Source: Symbiodinium natans (Eukaryota > Sar > Dinophyceae > Suessiales > Symbiodiniaceae). From it: a stretch of DNA of 64,000 bases. Below are positions 41,532-51,448 of the stretch, in pieces. How positions within the stretch are numbered: position 1 is the stretch's first letter; each line of letters opens with the position of its first letter. Below the pieces are notes generated by a model, which did not search any database, had not been told where the DNA came from, and saw nothing but the letters and a program-made list of their open reading frames with translations. Position numbers and translations under genes: made by a program. Location: contig CAJNDS010000157.1 of the NCBI GenBank assembly GCA_905221605.1, forward strand, positions 124,001 through 188,000, given 5' to 3'.

Positions 41532-43095
41532 ATGTTGCTCTTTGCCTTTCTTCTCCTGCGCATCTCCGAGGCCTCGTGCTGGGTTTGGGTTGTGTCTAGG
41601 GGTCGGCCGGAGAGCCCAGTGAGTGCCCAGAGGAACTCAGAGGAAGGAAAGCAGGCCGTCCATCGAACCGGGCTTTGCCATACGTATCCCATCGCAGCCC
41701 CCGAAGATGTGCTGCGAGATGCTGCGAGGCATCCGTGTCTTCGCAGGCCCTGCGGGGTTCCCATGGGCACGCGGATCCCGCTGAGGGGCCACCAGCCGTT
41801 TCTTGGCGGGATTCTGGGGCCTCTTGGGGAGGTTGTGGCATTCGTCCGAAGCCTGAAGTCAGTGCAAATTATAGATGTTATAGACCCCAAATTCCCCATG
41901 CTGCCCAAAGCCCTGTCTGTTGCTGCTCCAGAACTCATGCAAAGTCCCTGAAATTGCAGACCTCGCGCCAAACCTTCAAGTAGACCTCCAGGACGAGGGT
42001 TTGTGAGCAAGACATATCACATGTCACCTTTAGCTGGAACGCAAGACGTCACAAGGTTGTGGACGGCCCAGAGATCGTCTTTGACTCGGTGAACCACGCG
42101 CTGAACGTCCAAAACCTCATCTCCTGCCGCTACGGCGTGCTACCCGTCCGAAGATGTCAGAAGGGAAGCTTGGCCCATGTCCTGACTTGCGAGAGACACG
42201 CAGAGAGCCGGGAACCGTTTTGTCGGACCTGAACATAAGGTTCTGCCACGGCACGGAGGTGGAGGTGAAGGGCAGCAAGTCCGCGTGCAACGGCACGCTA
42301 GCGTGCTTTGGCTGCAAGGGGTGGGGCTTAGATGAGTGCATAGCATATATAGCTTAGCCATGCTTACGGCTTTGCCGAAATCTCGGATTGCCTTCAGGTG
42401 CCGGACGGATCATGCGGGGGGCCCCGCCGACGCGAATCACAGCGCCGTGCAGAGGGACCTTGCAAACAGTACCTTTGCCGCGTCTCGGCGTGTAGTGTTG
42501 AGCGTTCGGGGTTGGGCCATGGCAGGCTATATAGACCCAAAACTCATCCGTCCCAGACTGCTGCGAGTCCAGTCGGTCGAGCCAGGTCGCAAACCTCCTT
42601 GTCTGCCGCTTCGGCTCCTACTGTCACGGTGGATGGTGGTGGCATGATGGCCGGAGGGAGTGCCGTGGCGGCCTCGTGTGCCGCCAAGGCCCGTACTACC
42701 TGGACCACTTCGATGCAGACCCCAGTGGCCCCAGTGCCTCAAGCCAGGTGCGTCACAAGAATCTTAAAGTGCTCCAAGTGTTTGTGAGAGATCCTGTCTG
42801 CAGCATAGGACTTCTCGTAGCACTTCCCGTCATGAGAGACTCCTCGTATACCGGTCCTTTGATATTGTAGCCCGCTCAGGTGGCAGGGGAGCTGAGCAAC
42901 CTCACCACCATGCAAACCGGCAGTTCGGAAGAGGCCGAACTCTTCGCCTGCCGCTATGGCTCCTACTGCCGGGGAGGCTGGTGGTGGCACCACGGGCACC
43001 GTCAGTGCCGCGGCGGCATGGTCTGTCGAGGCGGACACGGCGGTGGCGGCGGCGGAGGCGGTGGCGGCGGAGGTGGCGGCGGCGGCTGCTGGTGA
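41532..43095 (+). CDS. Secreted Cys/Gly-rich WWWH-repeat protein, copy 4
   Basis: Leader at 41532. Exon 2 is 41747-41831, exon 3 starts at 42056, and the FCHGTEVEVKGSKSAC exon lies near 42242. A further exon begins at 42398. The WWWH exons are 42586-42747 and 42880-43095, with a stop-containing intron between. The first WWWH exon shows TGC/TGT, GGC/GGA and GGG/GGC silent changes plus Glu/Asp and Asp/Gly near its end. The Gly tail is 16 residues. Upstream, copies 3 and 4 are nearly identical, consistent with recent duplication or conversion. Confidence 0.75.
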
Positions 43096-43162
43096 AGGGC
43101 GTTGGCCACAGCGCCGGAAAAGGAATCAGCCGAGGCTGTATCCGCCAAGATTTTGACGCGGA

Positions 43163-43180
43163 GAGCTCTCTAGAGAGCTC
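43163..43180. other. 18-bp perfect palindrome, 3' of copy 4
   Basis: Same sequence and 68-base distance from the stop. Confidence 0.9.
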
Positions 43181-43464
43181 CGTGCTGTAAAGCAGAGGTG
43201 GCCAGTCACCTGACACAGCAGGCTTCGCGGCCACCCTCTGCTTGTCTAAGTTCTTTGTACAGAGCGCCGCAGGAACATGCTTTGGGACAGCAGCTCCAGA
43301 TGTGCAGAGCCGTGCCAAGCCTATCCTATGTCCTGCGCAGCCGTCTTTTGACAGGGCGAGAGTCGCCATGAGGAGGGGAGCGGGGAAAGACCTCGCTCGA
43401 GACGCTTTCTGCAGAGATGTGTCTCTTAGAAGCAGACCTTAATCACTCCCTCCCTGCTTCTTAG

Positions 43465-45310
43465 CCGTATGCCCGATATCAGCGGCCAAGGCATCCGCCT
43501 TTGGAGTGCCAGTGAGAAGCTGAAAGAGGAGGATGCATCGACCCCAGCGATCATCAAAAAGTGGTATATACTCTACACTACTGTAGCACTTCTTGGACAG
43601 GGCTGAGTATATGGACCATCATTGATCATAAGCCCTTTGAAGGCTCCCAAACTGTTAGGGGACCGCACGTTAGAGGTTCTGCGCGGAATTGCTTGCACCT
43701 TTTTTCTTCTGCAGCTTGAAGCAGACAGGCTCCTGCCATTGCAGAGGAAGATCTCACTAGCACAGTGCTGGCTTTGGCTGCCACTGGGGTCTTGCCCTGA
43801 GTTCTTGACTCGATACTCTTCACATGGGGTTGCTCTAGACTAGAGGGTTTTGGGTTTAGGGTTTAGGGTTTAGGGCTTAGGGCTTAGGGCTTAGGGCTTA
43901 GGGCTTAGGGTTTAGTAAGTTTAGGCGACCTTTGTTGTAAGGCGGGGTCCCGGGGCAGAAGGCATCTGGATGACGACGCCCGAGTTTGAAAAACCTCCAC
44001 TTGTCTGATGAAGCCGGTTGGGCTGAGCCTGTCTACTCAGGTGCCCCCCGATTCGGTCCTTTCTCTGCCCTGGCTCGTGCTGCTCTGAGTATGTCTCGAA
44101 TCGAAATGTTCTCTGGCAACCTTCAGCAAGCTCTTGGAGGATAGCCAGCTTCAATCGCTGAGGACCAGCCGCCTCAAGCGTCCGTGGACTACGCTAGAAA
44201 CGCTCCGCGGTTGCAGTTGATGAGAAGCAGATCATTCGATGGCATCACGGTAAGCTCCTCTAGAATATGCGGTAATTTCCCAAACTAGGGGTACCCCTTT
44301 TCTACCCCAAATAGAATAAAATTCCCTTAGCGGGCCCCCCCCCAATAGTGTAAATGCGCCCAAAAATTTTTAAGCCGGCGTTGCGACGATGAGAGGTACT
44401 TGCGCTGCTGGGAGCTTTTGAAGAGGATGGGTATTGGGGTATGGTTACCATGGTTTGGGGTTTGGGGTTCCTAGACACTTGACAGTCCTGAAATTGGGCC
44501 AAAAGATGGGCCACGCTGCGATAAGAGAGGAGTCATCCTGCGCAGGACTCCCAATCGCTGGCCCCTCATGGCCGAGATATGGCAAGGCGCGCGGGGACGC
44601 AAGCAAGGGCTTCTGTGCGCAGGAAGATGCTCACACCCTTGACGATTCAGGATCCTGCTCTCAGCCTCTCTAAGCTACAGAGGGCAGATTCAGTACCAGC
44701 TGCGAGTTCAGTTTTCAGTCGTGAAGTTGAGGTTCTTGATGCGTTTGCGGTCATCAGGCTGCCTCTGCACCCCCGACTGGCGCACCTCGCCTTGAAAGCG
44801 CCCACAATTCAGGACGCGACCTCGTGTGCTGGCTGGGAAGGTATCTCACGAAAGCACTGCACTAAGGCAGCCCCTGCACACATACAAAAAGATCGAGCAA
44901 GCTACTCGACTCAGAGTACTGAGAATGTCAGACAATGCTCTTTGCAGGATGACGGACCTGGGGACGCAGTCTCCTCAATTGCAGAGCTGTGTGCTCTACT
45001 TGAACAGGCCGGCCTGCTTTCCATCGTGGCAGCCATCTTGGTGTGGTATGTACAACATCTAGCTCAAACACGAGGGCATGTGAAAGCCAGCTAGTGATTG
45101 CATAGCCTCCTTAGACAACTCAACATTGAGGGCTCTTGACACGGAGAGCTATGTTGGGTTGGACATGCACTTTCCAAGCCATCGCATGTGCGTGCCAGCA
45201 GGAAAGGGACATACTGCAGCGCCAGGTGGGTCTGTTCAACTCTGCCAGTCCGATTGTTCATCGTGCGTTTTCGAGTCACCTGCATTGCATGCCTGCAAAA
45301 AGCAATAGCA
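43465..45310 (+). CDS. Leucine-rich-repeat-like gene, scattered exons
   Basis: After a pyrimidine-rich CTTCTTAG|, exon 43465-43563 reads RMPDISGQGIRLWSASEKLK then EEDASTPAIIKK, donor TG|GTATAT. Later pieces are 43722-~43790 (APAIAEEDLTSTVLALAATG), about 43976-44147 (SLKNLHLSDEAGWAEPVYSG..), about 44720-44841 (EVEVLDAFAVIRLPLHPRLA, HLALKAPTIQD) and about 44869-44946 (KKIEQATRLRVLRMSDNALC). About 45222 starts ERDILQRQVGLFNSASP. The spacing L-x-V-L-x-x-S-x-N and L-x-x-L-x-L-K resembles SDS22/DNAL1-type leucine-rich repeats, which mediate protein contacts. A TAG at 44147-44149 breaks the third piece unless spliced. The gene starts where the tandem array ends, on the same strand. Confidence 0.45.
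43850..43917. repeat. TTTAGGG/CTTAGGG array
   Basis: Three TTTAGGG units, then five CTTAGGG variants, in an intron of the LRR-like gene. Confidence 0.9.
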
Positions 45311-46198
45311 CAGCCCCCTATGAACCCCAATGTGTGTCCTGCGTAAATATGCCCAAACCCCCTCAATTCCACCCTCTAAACTCAAGCATAAAGCCCTACA
45401 AACCCCCCCATCCACAGGAGCGCGGCGCCAAAGTCAGCGCCGCGCCTCTCTGCGCTGACGCGCGTGCGAGGCCAGGGCCCATCCGGGTTTGGGAGCTTTG
45501 GGTTTGAATTTGGTGTCTCTTGTTTTGGGTTTAGTTTAGGGTTGGGGTTAGCATGTTCTCTGTGTGTGTGTGTGTGTTTTTTTGTTTGGGGGGGGGGGGG
45601 GGGAAGGGTTCGTGCGAGAAGTTGAACCCTGTGGCGCTGCAAGAGCGTGCTGTGCAAATAACATGTGTATACGTACTCTTTCGCAGGATATGAAAGAGCT
45701 ATCTGCCTGCTTTGCTGCCTAGGGATCTAGGAGCAAGGGTTAAAGGAAGGGGGGACCCCAAATGACCGATGCCCCAAATGGCTTTGGATCCTAAACTGCT
45801 TAAGCTTTGTAGCTGAGTAGGTAACCTTTAACTTTTTTTGGGAACATATATTTATATACATATATATATATATATATACATATTTATTTAGTTATTTATT
45901 GTTTTTCCCCGCCCTAATTGAAAGGCTAACATTTCTTTGGCCCAGGGTACTCAGCAATTTGGTAAACCGAGCCACACGGGAGGCTGTTGGCTCTCAAGAC
46001 GAGGGCCCTGCCTGCTCGTCGGAGTCTTGTGCATTAGCTGGAAGGTTCCCCCCTATACTTGACACCTAAACCCTAAACCCTAAACCCTAAACCAAGAGTC
46101 GGGGGTACTATAATCACGATTGAGGACAGCCCTTGAGAGGGATCCCAAAGCATTCGGGTTCAGGCTTCCTGGGGCTCCTGGATATGCTAAAAACAGCT
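45311..46198. other. Non-coding; microsatellites
   Basis: GT run and G16 near 45560-45603, TA-rich 45846-45890, CCCTAAA 46065-46093. No gene supported. Confidence 0.5.
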
Positions 46199-46205
46199 TC
46201 AAGAG

Positions 46206-46337
46206 CCCTCTACTTGGAGGTTCATGAGTACTTAGAAGCCCAATGATAGCTGTACTTATGAGCCCCCCTAAGTCCTCTAAGTGGGTTACAGGCTTATCAT
46301 TAGAGTTGTAAGAATCCATGGAGCTCCAAGTAGAGGG
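46206..46337. mobile_element. TIR element, 14-bp termini, TSD CAAGAG
   Basis: CCCTCTACTTGGAG (46206-46219) is the exact inverse of CTCCAAGTAGAGGG (46324-46337). CAAGAG flanks both ends (46200-46205 and 46338-46343). The 132-base interior has no recognised gene. It fits a small non-autonomous DNA element. Confidence 0.75.
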
Positions 46338-46620
46338 CAAGAGCGTTCCCCGGACTCCGACTTCCCGCACGGAGCTGAGGCTACAAAGGCATCCGAGCCC
46401 TACCGGGACAGTGTCAGCAAGTGCCCACTTCCATCAGCAGATGGAGAGTGATATCGAGCAGATCGGAGAGATCATCGGGACTTGTAAACTCCAAGCCCTT
46501 CACCAACCGTGCTTCTCAAGTCATGAAAAGAGCCGCATCAGGCCGTGCAGCGATACGTCACAGGCATTCGGAGTTCGTAGGTGAGAAGCCCTCAAGTGAG
46601 GCATGCTGCGATGAAGCCCC

Positions 46621-47196
46621 CAAACACGCATGAGAGCACACAACATGGCACTTGCCACGCTGTTTTCCGCACGTGGCCATGGCCAGAACACACATCACCT
46701 GTTGATCTCATGGCGCGGCTATATGCGGTTAATGTTTCAGGTACTGCAGAATGCTGGGCAGCTCCAGAGAGCGCCTGTCCTGCAACTTAGCCATGGGCGG
46801 CAACGGTACCCGGAGTTAGATCTTCAGGTGTCCAAAGAACTGACTTCCTCTCTTGAGCACTCTGGGCCTGGGCTTCCCCTATCTAGGTTTAGGCCTTCCA
46901 CTGCCGCGGCCTCTGCCCAGACCTCCGGACACTCTATTGCTGGCGGGTTTGGCAAGCAAGAGAAGCTTGAGCCTGAATGGCCCAGAGGAATATGCAAGCT
47001 GAGGATGTACTTGGGTTCGAATATAGTTAGTAGGTCCTCAGCTCTAAAGCCTGAACCCCCAAATGAAAACCTCAAAAGTCTCGGCTTCCGCAAGGAGCTT
47101 CCTCCTGCTGCCCGAGCCTTGAGCATTCGCAATCCTGGACCTTTCCTCGCCCTTGCCTATCCAGAGAGGGTGGCCAGGCTGGGCCCGCATGGTTGA
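46621..47196 (+). CDS. Long open frame, unknown
   Basis: About 190 codons stay open to TGA at 47194-47196, just before a TTTAGGG array. Parts look protein-like (YPELDLQVSKELTSSLEHSG; GFGKQEKLEPEWPRGICKLR), but no domain is recognised. A minus-strand frame is open over part of it. It may contain one or more exons. Confidence 0.3.
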   Translation, partial: QTRMRAHNMALATLFSARGHGQNTHHLLISWRGYMRLMFQVLQNAGQLQRAPVLQLSHGRQRYPELDLQVSKELTSSLEHSGPGLPLSRFRPSTAAASAQTSGHSIAGGFGKQEKLEPEWPRGICKLRMYLGSNIVSRSSALKPEPPNENLKSLGFRKELPPAARALSIRNPGPFLALAYPERVARLGPHG

Positions 47197-47199
47197 GGG

Positions 47200-47367
47200 G
47201 TTTGGGTTAGGGTTTAGGGTTTAGGGTTTAGGGTGTAGGTTTAGGGTTTAGGGTTTAGGGTTTAGGGTTTAGGGTTTAGGGTTTAGGGTTTAGGGTTTAG
47301 GGTTTAGGGTTTAGGGTTTAGGGTTCGGTTTAGGGTTTATAGGGTTTATAGGGTTTTTAGGGTTTAG
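47200..47367. repeat. TTTAGGG array, longest in window
   Basis: About twenty units with few variants, followed by TTTATAGGG variants. Confidence 0.95.
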
Positions 47368-47373
47368 GGTTTA

Positions 47374-47425
47374 GGGTGGTTCAGGGTGGTTCAGGGTGGT
47401 TCAGGGTGGTTCAGGGTGGTTCAGG
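47374..47425. repeat. GGGTGGTTCA x5
   Basis: Five tandem copies of a 10-base unit directly after the telomere-type array. Confidence 0.9.
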
Positions 47426-47429
47426 GCTT

Positions 47430-49266
47430 GGGGCTCAGGTAGGTGGAACAGGTTCCCATATTTAGGGCTTTCACAGTACCACCTCATCTTTAGTGTAAAA
47501 ACAGTTCCCCAGATGTGGTACTTGGGTCCAGGGCATTCTGCTAGTATGGACATGTGAGTGGATAATTGCATTGGGGCTTAGGGTTTAGGGTTCAGGGTGT
47601 CAAGTCCTTTTCTGATCCTCCATCAAGGAGCCTCTTTGGCCCACCGATGAAGGGCGCGAGTTGGGGTTTGTAGGCAGATATCCAGTCTCATGCCTGGCAT
47701 GGGAGCTTGTTCAATCGAGAACGGAGACGAGGGATACTTTCGAAGATCTGAATTAGCAATTGCGAGCACCCACCCGGCAGGCGAGCGAAAAACAACCGTT
47801 TTCTTCTGCGGGACGGAACGTCTTGCATCGCCCGTCACCTACATCCACCAGCCACCACAGGTGCTGCATGCTTGTCCTTCCCTCAATGCCGGTGAGCTTC
47901 TGTCACGGTCTAAGGTCAAGGACCCAGTGCTGCAGCAAGAGGAGCGAAGGGTGCCAGAATCAAAAAGGCACACGAAAGCAATCAAGATTCGTCGGGCCGA
48001 TGCTTCTTGAATCTGCGACACCGTCTCGACAAGTTGGCTGCACTTGGTCCTGAGACTCGGATGTCAGCCGCGGCCCTCGTGTTGTCAACGCGCAGGCGCA
48101 CGGCAGTGCGTCTGACCTGGTTTAGTACGTAAGACTTTCGCTTTCTCCACACACGGGGCCGCTGGGGGGACCTCCCGTACTTCCGGGCGCTTCGAAAACA
48201 CGCGGTTTCGAAACGAATCCGTCTCTGGCTTCTAGGGGTCCGGACGCTATAGGACTTCCACCGTGCACGGCTCCTTCAATGTTCCTTAGGGGTCGGGCGA
48301 TGGTTGTCGGTGTTTTTGAAGGGCGACGGAAGCACCACCTGGGCCGCGCATGAGGAACATCAGCCGCTCGGCAGGGGCTCGTGTCTCGGAATTCCGTCCA
48401 GTTTTGCCCAAGGCTTCTATTGGGTCCAGCCGCCCCTTTGCTTGGAGGAGTTTCTTGCGGTGGGGCGCATGTTCAGAACCAACGCCTGGTCCTTGGCATG
48501 GACAGTGGCTGGGTAGCTTGTTTTCTTGAAAGACGCAAGAGGTGCGCATAAGCCCCGCATTGTTGCCAAAGCACTTGTGAGTAGCGACTGCCCACCTGCA
48601 ACGGTCCTTTAACAAGTGTGTCTCCGCCAGCACTCGCAACCGAGAACAGAAGCCAAAACCAGGGACTTTGTGACTTTGTGCCTGTTAGGAACTGAATTGC
48701 TAGGCTCTTATACTAATAGGGACTTTGCAGGCAGTCTTCGCTTACATGGACTGCGGCCGACGCGAGCATGTCCCACGAGCATCCCCAAGCCACATTAACT
48801 CCCAAGCCCCAAGTCTACAACCCGAAGCCCTAAATGCCAAAACCCAAAGCCCAAAACCCGAAGTGCTAAATGCCAAAACCGCCCAAAACCCGAAACCCTA
48901 ACTCCCACAACCCGAAGCACAAAATCCTAAATCCGACTTTTAAACCCTGATTCCGAAAGCTCAAACCGTGGACCCTACGCGCTCAAGGTTGTAACGCTGG
49001 CTGCTCCCTTGACAGCTTCGGAGGCCTCAAAGGATGTTTTTTGGAGATTTGGGGATTACAAGGATTTGGGGTTTAGGGTTTAGGGTTTTAGGGTTTAGGG
49101 TTTTAGGGTTTAGGGTTTAGGATGTTGGTGAGATTAAGGTTTCAGGTTTGTTGTGTTTGGGTTTTAGGCTCAGGATTAACCACGCGGGCTGCTACACCCT
49201 AAACCCTAAACCCTCGCATGTGCAAAAGTCGAGCGGTGGTGACATCTTGCACCCTAAGCCCAAGAC
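47430..49266. other. No gene recognised
   Basis: Open frames at 47690-48010 (plus) and 48286-48639 (minus) have no motifs. CCCGAAGC/CCCAAAACC-rich sequence at 48785-48970. TTTAGGG array 49063-49122. Confidence 0.35.
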
Positions 49267-49272
49267 TCATGT

Positions 49273-49365
49273 GCGGGTTTCCGAAAATAGGGGGCCCCTA
49301 ATATAGACCCTCCAAATAGTAGGATCCCTTAGAACAAGGACCCCACCCCTAATTTCGGAAACCCC
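49273..49365. mobile_element. TIR element GGGTTTCCGAAATTAGGGG, TSD CATGT
   Basis: GGGTTTCCGAAAATAGGGG at 49275-49293 faces CCCCTAATTTCGGAAACCC at 49346-49364, with one mismatch. CATGT flanks both ends (49268-49272 and 49366-49370). The interior (CTCCAAATAGTAGGATCCCT) matches fragments at 4084-4190, 16410-16498 and, inverted, 11340-11395 and 25113-25183. This is the best-preserved member of that family here. Confidence 0.65.
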
Positions 49366-49568
49366 CATGTTCTCTCTTCGAATGGTCGACTGGCGCACGT
49401 CTTGATGGATCCAATCTGCCGGCCCCCTTGGCAAAATCAGGTTCAGTGTGCATCTTCCGTTCATGAAACCACAGGACGGTGTCATCTGAGCACTGCTGGT
49501 AGACATCTGGAGACTGATGGCAGTACATTCTGTAGCGGAGCCAGCCAAGCATTCTCGAAGCCGGCAGG

Positions 49569-49612
49569 GGTTTAGGGTTTAGGGTTTAGGGTTTAGGGTT
49601 TAGGGTTTAGGG
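49569..49612. repeat. TTTAGGG array
   Basis: Six perfect units; a second array with TTGATATAGGG interruptions lies at 49757-49833. Confidence 0.9.
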
Positions 49613-49871
49613 AAATCTGACCCGATTGTGTTTTTTTGCGATCTTGGAGCATCTGTCAATCCGAGCCATGGCCACTCAGCGAGAGCTTTCGTAGCTCGGC
49701 TGAGGAAGACGGGATCAAGCCGAGACTGCAGCCTATTCTTGGCTTTATATAGGTTGTATAGGGTTTAGGGTTTAGGGTTGATATAGGGTTTAGGGTTTAG
49801 GGATTAGGGTTTAGGGTTTAGGGTTTAGGGTTATTCCTTGAGGCCTACGTCGGTCGGCTGCGACTTCGCAG

Positions 49872-50041
49872 CTGTCTCGTGGCCATCTGACCACAGTGAA
49901 CCCGATTCTTGGATCCTGGATTGAGGCTGTTCTGACTTTGCTGGAGCCAAATGAGCTCATCCCTGAAACATCTGATTTCAGTCTTCGTCCTTCCGGAACT
50001 TCTCTGAAACCTGGGTCCTTTGGACAAGTGGACGGTGGCAA
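49872..50041 (+). CDS. Coding-like exon, unknown
   Basis: Between CTTCGCAG| and GGCAA|GTAATT the frame reads LSRGHLTTVNPILGSWIEAV, LTLLEPNELIPETSDFSLRP and SGTSLKPGSFGQVDGG. Both splice sites are good. The frame passes a single TAA just after the exon and stays open to about 50130. No family recognised. Confidence 0.5.
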
Positions 50042-50109
50042 GTAATTGTTGACACTGCGCAGATGCGACATGTGCAACGCTGTTCTGGTTTGCAGGCTAG
50101 GCATGCGCC

Positions 50110-50684
50110 AGAGGATTCAAGGTTTAGGTTCTGGGTCGGTCAGATGGCCGCAAAACCTGTTCCTGATCTGAGGATCTGCAGTATGCGCACTCAGACACCA
50201 GCACCGACGAGGGCGAAACCGCCGTGATCAGGTTCCCGGCTCATGCTTGGTCAAAAACCCTGGTTCCGAATCACATGCCGCTTTGGTGTCTCGCTCCTCT
50301 GCGTTGTGCAATTGCGCAGGTTTATTGGAAGGGCTGCACTTCGTCCTCCACCCCGCCTCCGCAACGAAACCTTCCTTCGCTCAACCTTCGCCAGGCAAGG
50401 ATGCGCAGGGGATTGCAGGGGCTGTCAGGGTGTGGATGGCACGTGAGACCAGGTTGAGCAGGGCATGGGTGTTATGTATTCACTCTTGTTCAATGCATTC
50501 AATGCCTTCCCATGATTCTGCCTTGAGCAGCAAGAATCATAGGGCCATCGCCTCCGCACTTGCTACGGACGATTACGGACGTGGGTGGGGGTTGTGCTAC
50601 ATTAGTGTGGCCTGAAAAGGCACAAACAACCGCCAACGAGTCCCTATAGCTGCCCTAGCTCAAGATGCTCAACAGTGGGCCCTG

Positions 50685-50715
<31 letters not shown>

Positions 50716-51440
50716 TATTCGATATACGTATACATATATATATATAGTATTTTCTATGCAATTCCTGTCAGGGCAAGGGAGTTCGGCAGCCAGGCCCTCC
50801 ACGTCGTTTTGGAGACTTGGCCTGGCACGTTGAGCTATGAGAGGCTTCTGGTTTTGGGGTTTAGGTGTAGGGCTTAGGGCTTAGGGCTTAGGGCTTAGGG
50901 CTTAGGGCTTAGGGTTTAGGGTTTAGGGTTTAGGGTTTAGGGGTAAGGGCTGATTTAGGGCTTTGTTTTGTTTGAAGTTTTTTGTGCTGCGAAAGGCCAG
51001 GTCTTACTCACTGCATGGGCTGGGGGAGCCTTCCTAAGCCCAACACCTCAATCTGGCCCCCCCCAAAATGTTTAAACAGCTCATAACCCTAGACTCTGAA
51101 CCACTGAACCCAAACTGAAGAAATCCGAAACCCTAAACCCTAGGCCCTAAACTACCCTGAACCCTGAACCAACCCTGAACCCTGGACCCTATTTAGAAGC
51201 CAAGAATTGCCGAATCCCTCGCGATCTCAGGATCGACGGGTGCAGTGGCTTGCCAGAGATGGACTTCGGGGATTCATTGTGGGAGTGGCTTTTAGGGTCT
51301 GGTTTAGAGTTTATAGGGTTTAGGGCTTAGGGTTTAGGGTTTGTAGGGTTTAGAGCTTATAGGGTTTATGGGGTTTAGGGGATAGGGTTTAGGGTTTATA
51401 GGATTTTAGGTTTAGGGCTTAAAGGGACCATTTTGGAAGA
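50110..51440. other. Repeats, no gene called
   Basis: TA microsatellite (50685-50745), CTTAGGG/TTTAGGG array (50866-50945), CCCTGAACC block (about 51120-51190), TTTAGGG/TTATAGGG array (51300-51420). Confidence 0.6.
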
Positions 51441-51448
51441 GGAGTCCT

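Larger units (their letters stand above)
33330..43434 (+). repeat. Four-copy head-to-tail gene array, ~2.4-2.6 kb units
   Basis: The landmark GTGCCGGACGGATCATG occurs at 34862, 37426, 39959 and 42398, giving spacings of 2564, 2533 and 2439. The landmark ACGCCTCAAGCGCTTCCCGA occurs once per unit at about 33350, 36110, 38722 and 41149. Copies 1 and 2 are almost identical from about 34474 to 35990. Copies 3 and 4 are almost identical over most of their length. The last unit breaks off at about 43434 (GAAGCAGACC|TTAATC). Each unit carries one gene plus about 800 bases of intergenic DNA. Confidence 0.9.

Noticed and set aside
34800-42650. Long overlapping open frames on both strands across the array
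   Set aside because: They are shadows of the GC-rich Gly/Cys exons. Silent changes fall in the third positions of the called plus-strand frame.
46080-46370. Minus-strand open frame across the 46.2-kb TIR element
   Set aside because: It includes the inverted termini; no motif and no splice support.
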